Shown piece by piece: positions 1 through 8,523 of a stretch of DNA of 64,000 bases. The DNA is from Paracoccus aminovorans. GTDB taxonomy: Bacteria > Pseudomonadota > Alphaproteobacteria > Rhodobacterales > Rhodobacteraceae. The DNA lies in assembly GCF_001546115.1 (NCBI RefSeq), contig NZ_KQ955209.1:794018-858017 (forward strand), in the 5' to 3' direction. Each line of letters starts with the position of its first letter. Within the stretch, counting starts at the first letter, position 1. The notes under the pieces are model-generated. The model had not been told where the DNA came from, searched no databases, and was given only the letters and a program-made list of their open reading frames with translations. The position numbers were made by a program, and so were the translations under genes.

Positions 1-750
1 ATCGCGGGCATCTATTCGACATTCGTCATCATCTGCAGCCTCATCCGGCCCAGCGTCGCGCCCGCCGACACTTCGGCGCCGACATTGCGCGACGTGATGG
101 TCGGGATCGGCAACCTCGCCCCTATCGGCCTGTTGATCGGCGTCGTGCTGGGGGCAATCTATTCCGGCCTTGCCACGCCTTCGGAAACGGCGGCGATCGG
201 CGTGGCGGCGACGCTGCTTTACGCGGCCTGCACGCTGCAACTGAACTGGGACGTCTTCGTCTCCAGCCTCAAGGCTTCCGTCCATACCAGCTGCATGATC
301 TCGGCGATCATGATCGCGGCGGCCTTCATGTCGACGGCGATGGGCTTCATGCATGTTCCGCACAATATCGCCCAGGTGATCGACGGGCTGCAGCTGTCGC
401 CCTATCAGCTCATCGCCATCCTCGTGCTGTTCTACCTGCTGCTGGGCATGTTCCTTGAGGGCATCTCGATGACGGTGATGAGCCTGCCGATCACCCTGCC
501 GCTGATCGTGGCGGCCGGCTTCGATCCGATCTGGTTCGGCATCTTCCTGATCCTGATGGCCGAGCTGGCGCAGATCACCCCGCCCGTGGGTTTCAACCTG
601 TTCATCCTGCAGGATCTGACCCGGTCCTCGATCACGCGCATCATCTCGGCCTGCGTGCCGTTCTTCCTGCTGATGTGCCTGGGCGTTGCGCTGATCACGG
701 TCTTTCCAGAGATCGTGCTGTGGCTGCCCGACCACCTGTTCAACAAATAG
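1..750 (+). CDS. TRAP transporter large permease (DctM family), C-terminal part
   Basis: The reading frame is open from base 1, so the start lies outside the window; about 249 C-terminal residues are present. The protein is almost entirely hydrophobic with several membrane segments and carries the DctM-type motif ITPPVGFNLF near the end. TRAP large permeases form the sodium-coupled transport channel with a small DctQ subunit and a periplasmic binding protein, which should lie upstream. An SDR dehydrogenase starts 9 bases after the stop, and a Gfo/Idh oxidoreductase and a GntR regulator follow. The substrate is therefore probably a carboxylate such as a sugar acid, but the sequence does not name it. 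Confidence 0.9.
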   Translation: MAGIYSTFVIICSLIRPSVAPADTSAPTLRDVMVGIGNLAPIGLLIGVVLGAIYSGLATPSETAAIGVAATLLYAACTLQLNWDVFVSSLKASVHTSCMISAIMIAAAFMSTAMGFMHVPHNIAQVIDGLQLSPYQLIAILVLFYLLLGMFLEGISMTVMSLPITLPLIVAAGFDPIWFGIFLILMAELAQITPPVGFNLFILQDLTRSSITRIISACVPFFLLMCLGVALITVFPEIVLWLPDHLFNK

Positions 751-759
751 GGAAACAAG

Positions 760-1500
760 ATGACACGGCTGAAGGACAAGGTCTGCGTCGTCACCGGCGC
801 GGCGGCGGGCATCGGGCGCGAAACCGTGCTGGCCTTCCTGCGCGAAGGGGCTGGTGTCCATGCCCTGGACCGAGACGAGGCGGAGCTGGAGCTGTTGGCG
901 CGGGAGCATCCCGGCCTTCGGATCGCACGGGTCGACGCGACCGACCCGGATGCGGTCCAGGGCTTTCACGCTGGGCTCGACCGCCTGGATGTGCAGGTGA
1001 ACTGCGCCGGCATGGTCGCGGTCGGCAGGCTGACCGATTGCACGGCCGACGACTGGCGGCGCTCGCTTGACCTGAACATGACCTCGATCTTCCTGATGAT
1101 GCGGGCGGCGTTGGGGCTGATGGCGCAGGCCGGGCGGGGCAGCATCGTCAACATCGCCTCGGTCATCTCCTCGATCGGCGCGGCGCCGGACCGCTTCGCC
1201 TATGGCGCGACCAAGGCCGGGGTGATCGGCATGACGAAATCGGTCGCGCTGGATTATGCGGCGCAGGGCATCCGCTGCAATGCGATCTGCCCCTCGGCGG
1301 TCGAGACGCCGTCGATGACCGCCCGGATCGAGGCCATGGCGGACAGCGCCGCAGCGCGCCAGGCCTTCGGCGCCCGGCAGCCGCTGGGCCGCATGGGCAC
1401 CCCGGCCGAGATCGCCGAGCTTGCGGTCTATCTCGCCTCGGACCTGTCCGCCTTCATGACCGGGGGCGCCATTGTCATCGACGGCGGGGCCAAGCTGTGA
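760..1500 (+). CDS. SDR-family NAD(P)-dependent oxidoreductase
   Basis: This is a classical 246-residue short-chain dehydrogenase. It has the nucleotide-binding TGAAAGIG at 12-19, an NCAG motif at 81-84, structural Asn106, and the catalytic triad Ser134, Tyr148 and Lys152 (YGATK). Asp37 after the second beta strand fits an NAD preference. It begins 9 bases after the TRAP permease stop, and its TGA overlaps the GTG start of the next gene, so these genes are co-transcribed and translationally coupled. Relatives include DHRS6-like hydroxybutyrate and 2-keto-3-deoxy-fuconate dehydrogenases. With the TRAP and Gfo/Idh neighbours it probably oxidises a hydroxyl of a sugar acid; the exact substrate is unknown. 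Confidence 0.88.
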   Translation: MTRLKDKVCVVTGAAAGIGRETVLAFLREGAGVHALDRDEAELELLAREHPGLRIARVDATDPDAVQGFHAGLDRLDVQVNCAGMVAVGRLTDCTADDWRRSLDLNMTSIFLMMRAALGLMAQAGRGSIVNIASVISSIGAAPDRFAYGATKAGVIGMTKSVALDYAAQGIRCNAICPSAVETPSMTARIEAMADSAAARQAFGARQPLGRMGTPAEIAELAVYLASDLSAFMTGGAIVIDGGAKL

Positions 1501-2546
1501 GCGGCGAGATCCGTGCCGCGATCATCGGCCTGGGCCGCTGGGGACAGGCGCTTGCGGATGCCAATATCGCCAACCCGGCCTCGGCCCTGCGCCTGACCCA
1601 TGGCGCCACGCGCAGCCCGGAAAAGGCCGACGCCTGGTGCCGGGACCGCGGCCTCGGCCTGTTCGGCAGCTACGAGGAAGTCTTGGCGGACCCCCGGATC
1701 GACGCGGTGGTCCTGGCTACGCCGCACAGCCAGCACGCCCGGCAGATCATTCAGGCGGCGGAGGCGGGAAAGCATGTGTTTGTCGAAAAGCCGCTGGCGC
1801 TGCGACTCGAAGATGCCCAGGCCGCGACCGCCGCGGCCGAGGCGGCGGGGATCAGGCTTTGCGTCGGGTTCAATCGCCGCTTCCTGCCCGGTTTCCGACG
1901 CATGGAGCAGATCGCCTGCGACGGCGGCCTCGGCCAGCTTCTGCATGTCGAGGGCGCGTTTTCCGGCAGCTTCGGCTATCAATACACGGCCGGGATGTGG
2001 CGCGGCGACACGGCGGAAAACCCGGCGGGCGGCATGGCGGCGATGGGGGTTCACATTCTCGATGCGATGATCGCGCTGCTGGGGCCGGTGCGGCGGGTCG
2101 CGGCGATCAGCCGCCATGTCGCGGTGCCTTCGGACCTCAGGGACGTGACCAATGTCGCGCTCGACTTCGCCTCGGGCGCCACGGGCAGCCTGTCGACCCT
2201 GATGTCGACGGCCAGCTTCTGGCGTCTGCACCTGTTCGGCGGACAGGGCTGGGCGCAGATGCCTGACCAGCACACGCTGGTCACCGCCGATCTTTCGGGG
2301 ACGCCGCACAGCGAAGGCTTCGCCGCCAGCGACAGCCTGGCGCAGGAGCTCGACGCCTTCGCCCGCGCCGTGGCGTGGAACGCGCCCTATCCGGTGACCG
2401 CATCGCAGGCCCTTGCCGGCGTCGCAGCGATGGCGGCGATTGCGGACTCCGCCGCCTGCGACGGTGCCTGGACCGCGGTCCAGGCCGAAGGCGCGGCGGG
2501 GGTGGCCTTGACGGGTCCGGCCTGTCATGCTCCTTCATTCGGATGA
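1497..2546 (+). CDS. Gfo/Idh/MocA-family oxidoreductase
   Basis: This 349-residue protein starts with GTG inside the stop of the preceding SDR gene (GTGA overlap). The N-terminal Rossmann fold shows GLGRWG at 11-16 and the family hallmark EKP at 97-99, followed by FNRRF in the substrate domain. The C-terminal half matches the alpha/beta domain of glucose-fructose oxidoreductase and inositol dehydrogenase relatives. It is a soluble NAD(P)-dependent dehydrogenase of a sugar, inositol or sugar acid. The operon (TRAP, SDR, Gfo/Idh, then GntR) suggests successive oxidation of an imported carbohydrate acid; no more specific call can be supported. Confidence 0.85.
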   Translation: MSGEIRAAIIGLGRWGQALADANIANPASALRLTHGATRSPEKADAWCRDRGLGLFGSYEEVLADPRIDAVVLATPHSQHARQIIQAAEAGKHVFVEKPLALRLEDAQAATAAAEAAGIRLCVGFNRRFLPGFRRMEQIACDGGLGQLLHVEGAFSGSFGYQYTAGMWRGDTAENPAGGMAAMGVHILDAMIALLGPVRRVAAISRHVAVPSDLRDVTNVALDFASGATGSLSTLMSTASFWRLHLFGGQGWAQMPDQHTLVTADLSGTPHSEGFAASDSLAQELDAFARAVAWNAPYPVTASQALAGVAAMAAIADSAACDGAWTAVQAEGAAGVALTGPACHAPSFG

Positions 2547-2556
2547 CTCAGGGAAC

Positions 2557-3309
2557 ATGTTTCGGGCCATGGTAAACAAAGCGGTGGATGAGAGGGACGG
2601 CCAGAAGGTCGCGCGGCGGCTGCGCGAGGCCATCCTGCGTCTGGAGTTGCGGCCCGGGCTGGTACTGGACGAGGCCGATCTTGCCGAGCAGATGGAGGTG
2701 TCGCGCACCCCGGTCCGCGAGGCGATCATCCAGCTGATTTCCGACGGCCTGGTCCAGCGCCACGGCCGCAAGGCCATCGTCGCGACCATGGATTTCGACG
2801 AGGTGCCCAAGCTCTACGACGCGCTGCTGGTTTCCAGCCGGCTGATCCACCGGCTTGCCGCCGAGCATCGCAACGATGCCGATCTGGCCGCCATCCGCGA
2901 AGCCATGCTGGAATTCGAGCAGAGCACCGACGTCTCGAACGGGGTCGAGCGGTCCGAGGCAAACCTGCGCTTCCACCTCGCCATCTCGAGGGCGGCGCAC
3001 AACCGGCATTTCGCGGCCTTCTACGACAGCGCGCTGCTCGGCACGATCCGGCTGGCCCGGGCGTGCTTTGCCCAGACCAGCACGGTCGAATACCTCGGCC
3101 CCACCACGCGCGAGGAACTGGCCGGCCATCTGGCCGAGACCGAGCGCCAGCACCGCGTGCTTTACGACGCGATCGCGGCGCAGGACGTGGAACTGGCCGA
3201 CCAGCTGGCCGTGGACCATTACGTGCTGACCCGCAACCGGGTCGAGAAGGTGCTGTTCCGGGTCGATCCGGCGGTCGAGCACTTCGACCTCTCGGTCTCG
3301 GCGGGCTGA
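2557..3309 (+). CDS. GntR-family (FCD) transcriptional regulator
   Basis: The N-terminal winged helix is visible in the stretch DLAEQMEVSRTPVREAIIQL, the typical GntR recognition region, and is followed by an all-helical FCD-type effector domain. The frame is open from an ATG at 2527 inside the previous gene. The ATG at 2557, 10 bases after that gene's stop, or the one at 2569 is a more natural start; an AGGGA lies at 2550-2554. FadR/FCD regulators usually repress the catabolic operon they sit in and release DNA on binding an organic acid. It most likely controls the TRAP/SDR/Gfo-Idh operon upstream. Confidence 0.85.
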   Translation: MFRAMVNKAVDERDGQKVARRLREAILRLELRPGLVLDEADLAEQMEVSRTPVREAIIQLISDGLVQRHGRKAIVATMDFDEVPKLYDALLVSSRLIHRLAAEHRNDADLAAIREAMLEFEQSTDVSNGVERSEANLRFHLAISRAAHNRHFAAFYDSALLGTIRLARACFAQTSTVEYLGPTTREELAGHLAETERQHRVLYDAIAAQDVELADQLAVDHYVLTRNRVEKVLFRVDPAVEHFDLSVSAG

Positions 3310-3336
3310 GGCGGAAGCGTCTGCGACGGCATTGCC

Positions 3337-4134
3337 ATGGACAATCTCAAGAAGAACCTTCCGCCCCTGACAAGCCTCGTCGCCTTCGAGGCTGCGGCGC
3401 GACTGGGCAGCTTCTCGGAGGCCGCGCGCGAGCTCAACGTCTCGCGCGAGGCGGTCAGCCGCCAGATCCGCGCGCTGGAATCCCATCTGGGCATGTCGCT
3501 GTTCGAGCGCGCGGCGAACAGCACGGTCCTGCGGGAATGGAGCGCGAACTATTTCCGCACCGTCTCGGGCAGCCTCGAGAATATCGCGCTGGCCTCGCAT
3601 GCGATCCGCGGCGACGAGGCCGAGGAAGCCGCCGCCGTGTCCGGAGAGGATGCCGAGGCCGAGCAGATCCTGATCGTCGACGACCTGCCCGCAAACATCC
3701 GGCGCCTGCATGACGTCCTGCGCGGCCAGTATGAGGTCATCGCCCATACCGACCCGCACGAGGCGCTGTCGTGGATCATGGCGGGCGGCAGCCCCGAGCT
3801 GATCATGCTCGACGTGCGCATGGCCGGGATGGACGGCTATGCGCTGTGCCGCCGCATCAAGGCGATCCCGCGCCTGGCGAATGTCCCGATCCTGTTCCTG
3901 ACCAGCCTCGACACCACCGAGGACGAGACCGAGGGCTTTGCCGCCGGGGCCTGCGACTACATCGTCCGCCCCTTTGCTCCTCCGGTTCTGCTGGCGCGCA
4001 TCCGGGTCCAGCTTGACCTGCGCAAGACCACCGCGGCGCTGGAGGACGTGATGCGTCGCCGGGCCGACCGGCTGGAGCGCGCCGAGGCGCGGCTTGCCAC
4101 CATCCAGGGAATCCTGAACGATCAGGCGGACTGA
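3337..4134 (+). CDS. LysR-type HTH fused to a response-regulator receiver domain
   Basis: This 265-residue protein has an unusual composition. Residues about 8-70 are a complete GcvA-like LysR winged helix (core ELNVSREAVSRQIRALE). Instead of the LysR effector domain, residues 110-228 form a CheY-like receiver with acidic pair Asp115/Asp116, phospho-acceptor Asp159 (MLDVRM) and Thr189. The conserved receiver Lys is Arg211 (VRPF rather than KPF). A charged helical tail follows. The 3' end overlaps by 13 bases the convergent hybrid histidine kinase gene, which is the obvious partner. It is probably a phosphorylation-controlled DNA-binding regulator whose target may be the amino-acid transporter beyond the kinase. 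The Lys-to-Arg change could alter phosphotransfer. Confidence 0.85.
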   Translation: MDNLKKNLPPLTSLVAFEAAARLGSFSEAARELNVSREAVSRQIRALESHLGMSLFERAANSTVLREWSANYFRTVSGSLENIALASHAIRGDEAEEAAAVSGEDAEAEQILIVDDLPANIRRLHDVLRGQYEVIAHTDPHEALSWIMAGGSPELIMLDVRMAGMDGYALCRRIKAIPRLANVPILFLTSLDTTEDETEGFAAGACDYIVRPFAPPVLLARIRVQLDLRKTTAALEDVMRRRADRLERAEARLATIQGILNDQAD

Positions 4135-6749
4135 GCCTGCCGCAGGATCCGGCCGGCGCCGCGGAAGTCCAGCCGCTCGCTCATCGCCTCGGCCTCGGTC
4201 CGCAACTCGTCCGGCAGGCGGGGCAGGACGGTCCGCAGCAAGTCAAAGCCGCGCATCTCGTTGGCGTCCAGCGCCGCGATGCATTCCCGCAGGGTCGCGT
4301 CATCCGGGCCGGCGGGTGATGGCGCTACGGGCACGGGCGCCAAGGCCAGAAGCCGGTCCATCGCGGCGTCGATCCGCGCCCGGTCGACGGGGCTTTCCTC
4401 GACCACGCGGGCCAGCTCGACCGCGCCCAGCTGCAAGGCGGCGCCCCGGATCATGTGCAGCGTATCGGTCAGCGTGGCATCCGACGCCAGCCGGGCGCGC
4501 CAATGGGCGATCTCGGCCGGCAGGTGCGACAGCCAGCCCCCGGCAAGCGTGTCGTCGCCGGCAGTGGCACGGGCCAGCATCTGCCGGTCGAGCGCGGGCA
4601 TGGTTTTGTCGAGCGCCCGGCCCAAGATCTCGGCCAGCGCCGCGCCGGTGATCGGCTTGGCGAGGAAGTCGGCGAAACCCGCCTCGATGCAATTCCGCCG
4701 CGTAACCGCCGAGACATCCGCGCTCGAAGCGATCACCGGCAGTTCCACCCCCTTTTCGCGCAGGACGCGCAGCAAGGCGAAGCCGTCAACCTCGGGCATG
4801 TGCAGGTCGGTGATGACGACATCGGGCGTGCTGCGCTCCAGGATCGCCAGCCCCTCGCGCGCGCCCGAGGCGACGGCGACGCGGGCGCCGAGCTTGCGGA
4901 GCAGGGCGTCGATCACCTCGCGGTTGATGCGGCTGTCCTCGATCAGCAGGACGGACCTTTCGCGCAGGGCCAGCGCGTGACCGGATGCTTCACCGACCGC
5001 CGTATCGCGGGTGACATGCACGATGGCCTGCAAAAGCTCGCGGTGGGTCAGCACGGCAGGCAGGGCTTCGGCCCTCCCCGGCCCGGCTTGCAGTTCATAT
5101 CCTGTCGCCGACTGCCGCAGCACGGGCGCACCGTCGCCTTGCGCCAGCGGCAGCCGGTCCAGCATCCGCGACAGCCGGTCCCGCGCCGGGCCGGCGGCGA
5201 TATCGAGCAGCGGCCGCAGCCCTTGGGCGGACGCGGGCGGCGCAGCGGCGGCATGCAGCGGCAGGGCGAGGGTGAAGACGCTGCCCCGGCCCGGCCGGCT
5301 GCGCAGCCCCAGCGTGCCGCCCATGCCCGAAGCCATGTGCCGGGCGATGGACAGACCCAGCCCGGTGCCCGATACCTCGCGCGAGATGGTGTCGTCGGCC
5401 TGCGCGAAGGCCGAGAAGATGGTCTCGTGACTGTCGGGATCGATGCCGGCGCCGGTATCGGCCAGCAGGCATCGCAGGCGGCCGCCCCGGGCCGAGATGC
5501 GTAGCGCGATCCGGCCCCGTGGCGTGAACTTTACTGCGTTGCTGGCAAGGTTCAGCAGGATCTGTACCAGCTTCTGGCGGTCGCCGGTGACCATGTCCGG
5601 CACGCCCGGGGCGATCTCGCCGTCAAGGGTCACGGGCTTTCGGCCGATCAGGGCCCGGGTCTGGGCAATGATCTCGTCATAGACCGCGATGACGGCAAAG
5701 GGCCTTGTTTCGAAGGTCATCTGGCCGGCTTCCAGCTTTGACAGGTCCAGCACGCTGTCGATGCTGCCCAGAAGCTGGCGCGCGGCGCTTTGCATGTCGG
5801 CGACTTGCCGGCGCGCCGCGGTGGGCAGGCGCTCGGTCAGCAGCAGTTCCGACAGGCCGGTGATCGCGTTCAGCGGCGTGCGCAGCTCGTGGCTCATATT
5901 GGCGAGGAAGGCCGATTTCGCGCGCGAGGCCGCCAAGGCCTCGTTCCGGGCCACCAGCAGCTCGGCGGTGCGGGTGTCGACCTCGTCGCGCAGATGGTCG
6001 CGATAGCGTTCCATCTGGGCCACGGTGCGCGAGAAATCCTGCGCGAGGCCGCTGATCTCGTCATGCCGCCGGGCGATGCGGCGCCGGCTGCGCGGGTCCA
6101 GCACGAACCCCTCGTCATTGCGCAGGGCCTGGGCCGCGCGGCCCAAGGCGCCCAGGGGCGAGATGACCAGCTTCTGCACCAGCAGGAACAGCAGCCCCGC
6201 AAGCAACAGCGCCTGCAGAACCGAGGTCAGCACGATCCGCAGCGCCTGATGCGCGAAATCCTGGTAGAAGCTGACGAATGAGATGGTGACGTTCAGCGAG
6301 GCCATCGGCTCGCCCGTGCCGGGGATCTGCAGTCGGATCTGGCGATGGCGCGTCAGACGCTCGGGCGCGATGAGCCAGCGCATCGGGGCCGAAAGTGTCC
6401 CGCGCACCGCCCGCGTCGCGCCCAGGGGCGGGATCTGCGCGGCGGCCAGCTGCTCGCGCGTCAGCTTCATGTCGCGGATGTGTAGCGACTGGATCAGCGG
6501 ATCGTCGACCAGTCGGTCGAGGATCGCGCGCGCGGTGGTCAAGTCGACGTCCCAATAGGCGCGCTCGAGTTGGGGCGCGGCGGAATAGAGCACGCTCTCG
6601 GCATTCCCCAGCGCCGCCTCGATGCCGCGCCGCAGGTCGAGGATCGCGCTGGCGCCGCCCAGGCCGATGCCCGAGACGACGCTGACCAAGGCCCCGGCCA
6701 GAACCACGCGGCGGGCGATGCCGCCCCTGACCGGCAGCCAGCGCGTCAT
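4122..6749 (-). CDS. hybrid sensor histidine kinase with receiver and Hpt-like domain
   Basis: The chosen ATG at 6749 overlaps the stop of the upstream binding-protein gene (ATGA), giving 875 residues. Membrane helices at about 13-37 and 171-195 flank a periplasmic sensor of about 130 residues. A HAMP-like linker and coiled coil lead to HisKA with His287 (SHELRTPLN), then HATPase with N404 and DTGAGID/GTGLGL boxes (to about 497). A degenerate region follows, then a receiver with Asp648 (ITDLHMP) and Lys698, and an Hpt-like segment with His765 (LHMIRGAA). This is a BvgS/EvgS-like phosphorelay layout, except that the solute-binding domain is a separate gene upstream. The likely output is the convergent LysR-HTH/receiver protein. 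Confidence 0.9.
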   Translation of the reverse strand: MTRWLPVRGGIARRVVLAGALVSVVSGIGLGGASAILDLRRGIEAALGNAESVLYSAAPQLERAYWDVDLTTARAILDRLVDDPLIQSLHIRDMKLTREQLAAAQIPPLGATRAVRGTLSAPMRWLIAPERLTRHRQIRLQIPGTGEPMASLNVTISFVSFYQDFAHQALRIVLTSVLQALLLAGLLFLLVQKLVISPLGALGRAAQALRNDEGFVLDPRSRRRIARRHDEISGLAQDFSRTVAQMERYRDHLRDEVDTRTAELLVARNEALAASRAKSAFLANMSHELRTPLNAITGLSELLLTERLPTAARRQVADMQSAARQLLGSIDSVLDLSKLEAGQMTFETRPFAVIAVYDEIIAQTRALIGRKPVTLDGEIAPGVPDMVTGDRQKLVQILLNLASNAVKFTPRGRIALRISARGGRLRCLLADTGAGIDPDSHETIFSAFAQADDTISREVSGTGLGLSIARHMASGMGGTLGLRSRPGRGSVFTLALPLHAAAAPPASAQGLRPLLDIAAGPARDRLSRMLDRLPLAQGDGAPVLRQSATGYELQAGPGRAEALPAVLTHRELLQAIVHVTRDTAVGEASGHALALRERSVLLIEDSRINREVIDALLRKLGARVAVASGAREGLAILERSTPDVVITDLHMPEVDGFALLRVLREKGVELPVIASSADVSAVTRRNCIEAGFADFLAKPITGAALAEILGRALDKTMPALDRQMLARATAGDDTLAGGWLSHLPAEIAHWRARLASDATLTDTLHMIRGAALQLGAVELARVVEESPVDRARIDAAMDRLLALAPVPVAPSPAGPDDATLRECIAALDANEMRGFDLLRTVLPRLPDELRTEAEAMSERLDFRGAGRILRQAQSA

Positions 6750-7528
6750 GGCAGGTCCGCCAGCGACTGGCGCAGGATGGCGCTGATCTGGCCCTCGTTC
6801 GTCATGGCCGTCAGCGTGCGCTGCAGGAGCTGGGCCTTGCGCATGCTCTCGGGGTCGCGCGAAAAGCCGACGAAACGCGGCTGCACGGCAAGGGCGGTGG
6901 GCAGGATGCGCAACTTGTCCTCGGCCGCGAGCTGGCGAATGGCCCACCGAAGATTGGCCTCGCCGCCCAGGACCAGGTCGACGCGCTCCAGGAGCAGCTT
7001 GCGCAGGCTGGTCGCATCGTCGAACGAGCCCTCGTGGTGGATGAACGCGGCCGAGTCGAACGCGCGCGTATAGGTGAAGCCGCGGACGACGCCGACCGAG
7101 CGGCCACGCAGCGCATCGACGTTCGGGACATCGGCAATGTCGGAGTTGCCGCGCACGCAGAACACCAGCCGCGTCATGCGCAGCGGGCCGATCATGTGCC
7201 AGTCGCGGATGCGTTTCGGCGTCGCTGTCAGCTGGAACAGCGCATCGGCCTCGGCCATGTCGAGCGCCAGCAACGCACGCGGCCAGGGCAGGGGGATCAT
7301 CTGCATGGTGATGTCCATCCGGCGGGCGGCGGCATTCAGGATGTCGACATCGGCCCCGATGAAGCGGCCCTGCCGCCGGTAGTTGTAGGGCGGGAATTCC
7401 TGCATGCCGACGACCCGCCAGGGCGCGGGGGCGCCGAACGCAAGCCGGGGCGCGGCGACGAGCCCCGCCGCGGACAGCAGGAACCGCCGCCGCGCATTGG
7501 GGTTCGCCCGATCTGCCGCGCCCGTCAT
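6746..7528 (-). CDS. periplasmic solute-binding family 3 protein, probable sensor partner of the kinase
   Basis: The ATG at 7528 has a strong AGGAGG upstream; the frame is open further but without support. The 260-residue product starts with a twin-arginine-like signal (ARRRF followed by a hydrophobic stretch and Ala-rich cleavage region). It then folds like the family 3 amino-acid-binding proteins, with the start EFPPYNY and a two-lobed domain. It shares a four-base overlap with the hybrid kinase and has no permease of its own. I infer that it is a ligand sensor that presents a bound solute to the kinase, rather than a transport component. The gene is divergent from a genuine amino-acid ABC operon. 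Confidence 0.8.
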   Translation of the reverse strand: MTGAADRANPNARRRFLLSAAGLVAAPRLAFGAPAPWRVVGMQEFPPYNYRRQGRFIGADVDILNAAARRMDITMQMIPLPWPRALLALDMAEADALFQLTATPKRIRDWHMIGPLRMTRLVFCVRGNSDIADVPNVDALRGRSVGVVRGFTYTRAFDSAAFIHHEGSFDDATSLRKLLLERVDLVLGGEANLRWAIRQLAAEDKLRILPTALAVQPRFVGFSRDPESMRKAQLLQRTLTAMTNEGQISAILRQSLADLP

Positions 7529-7586
7529 CGTCCCCTCCTTGCCCCGGCCTGCTTCATGACACGGATCGCCCGCCCGCGGGGCGGCG

Positions 7587-7615
7587 AAATTATTGCCCCG
7601 GCAGGGCAATAATTT
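7587..7615. promoter_or_regulatory. 29-bp perfect palindrome, putative operator between divergent operons
   Basis: A 12-base arm AAATTATTGCCC at 7587-7598 is repeated exactly inverted as GGGCAATAATTT at 7604-7615, with a five-base spacer. It lies between the start of the sensor/kinase operon (7528) and the amino-acid transporter (7678), with no gene ending nearby, so a terminator is unlikely. The ATT...AAT outer bases fit a LysR-like dyad. It is a strong candidate binding site for the LysR-HTH/receiver protein. Confidence 0.65.
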
Positions 7616-7677
7616 GGTCTCTCACGCTTGCGGGACCAGCCCGTTATCGATGTCCGAGTCAACGGGGAGTCACGCAA

Positions 7678-8511
7678 ATGAAAAATATTCTCACGGCAAT
7701 CCTGGCCTCGACGGTGGCGCTTGCGCCGATCGCGGCGGCTGCGGAAACCTGCTCGAACGAGGGGCTGAAGCGCATCCAGCAGCGCGGCACCCTGATCGCC
7801 GGCGTCAAGGCGGATTACAAGCCCTGGGGCTATCGCGACACAAACGGCAACATCGTCGGGCTGGAAATCGACATGGCGCAGATGGTGGCCGACACCCTGG
7901 GCGTCAAGCTGGAACTGGTGCCGGTGATCGCATCGAACCGGATGCAGTTCCTGCAGCAGGGCCAGACCGACATCATGGTCGCCACCATGACCGACACCGC
8001 CGACCGGCGCGAGATCGTGGGCATCAAGGGGCCGAACTATTACGCCTCGGGCACCGCCGCCCTGACCCCAAAGGCCGTGAAGATGACCGGCTGGGAAGAC
8101 CTGCGCGACAAGCCGATCTGCGGCGTGCAGGGCTCGTTCTACCTGCAGAAGATCGAACAGCGTTACGGCGCCAAGGTCTCGGCCTTCGGCAACGCCGCCG
8201 AGGCCAAGCAGGCCCTGCGCGACAAGAAATGCGTGGCCTTCGTCTATGACGACACCACCATCGGCGCCGACCTGGCGGCCGGCGGCTGGGACGATTTCGA
8301 GATCTCGCTTCCGGTCGAGGATTTCGCCCCCTGGGGCCTGGCCGTGGCCAAGCCCGAGGAGAACTGCGCGCTTGGCCAGATCATGTCGGGCCTGCAATAC
8401 AGCTGGCACCGCGACGGCACGCTGACCGAGCTGGAAAAGAAGTGGAACGTCAAGCCCAGCCCCTTCCTGGAGGAGATGCACCAGCGGATGGCCGACCCGT
8501 TGGCGCAATAG
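7678..8511 (+). CDS. amino-acid ABC transporter, periplasmic substrate-binding protein
   Basis: This 277-residue family 3 solute-binding protein has a Sec signal peptide (residues 1 to about 22, ending AAAA before ETCS). The mature part has the usual GTLIAGVKADYKPWGY opening and the TDTADRRE motif typical of polar amino-acid binders. It is the first gene of a four-gene operon with two permeases and an ATPase. It captures a polar amino acid in the periplasm and delivers it to the membrane complex. An ATG-proximal GGGGAG at 7664-7669 serves as ribosome site. Ligand identity cannot be read directly; glutamate/aspartate-like or general amino-acid binding is plausible. Confidence 0.88.
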   Translation: MKNILTAILASTVALAPIAAAAETCSNEGLKRIQQRGTLIAGVKADYKPWGYRDTNGNIVGLEIDMAQMVADTLGVKLELVPVIASNRMQFLQQGQTDIMVATMTDTADRREIVGIKGPNYYASGTAALTPKAVKMTGWEDLRDKPICGVQGSFYLQKIEQRYGAKVSAFGNAAEAKQALRDKKCVAFVYDDTTIGADLAAGGWDDFEISLPVEDFAPWGLAVAKPEENCALGQIMSGLQYSWHRDGTLTELEKKWNVKPSPFLEEMHQRMADPLAQ

Positions 8512-8523
8512 GGCCGGTCGCCG

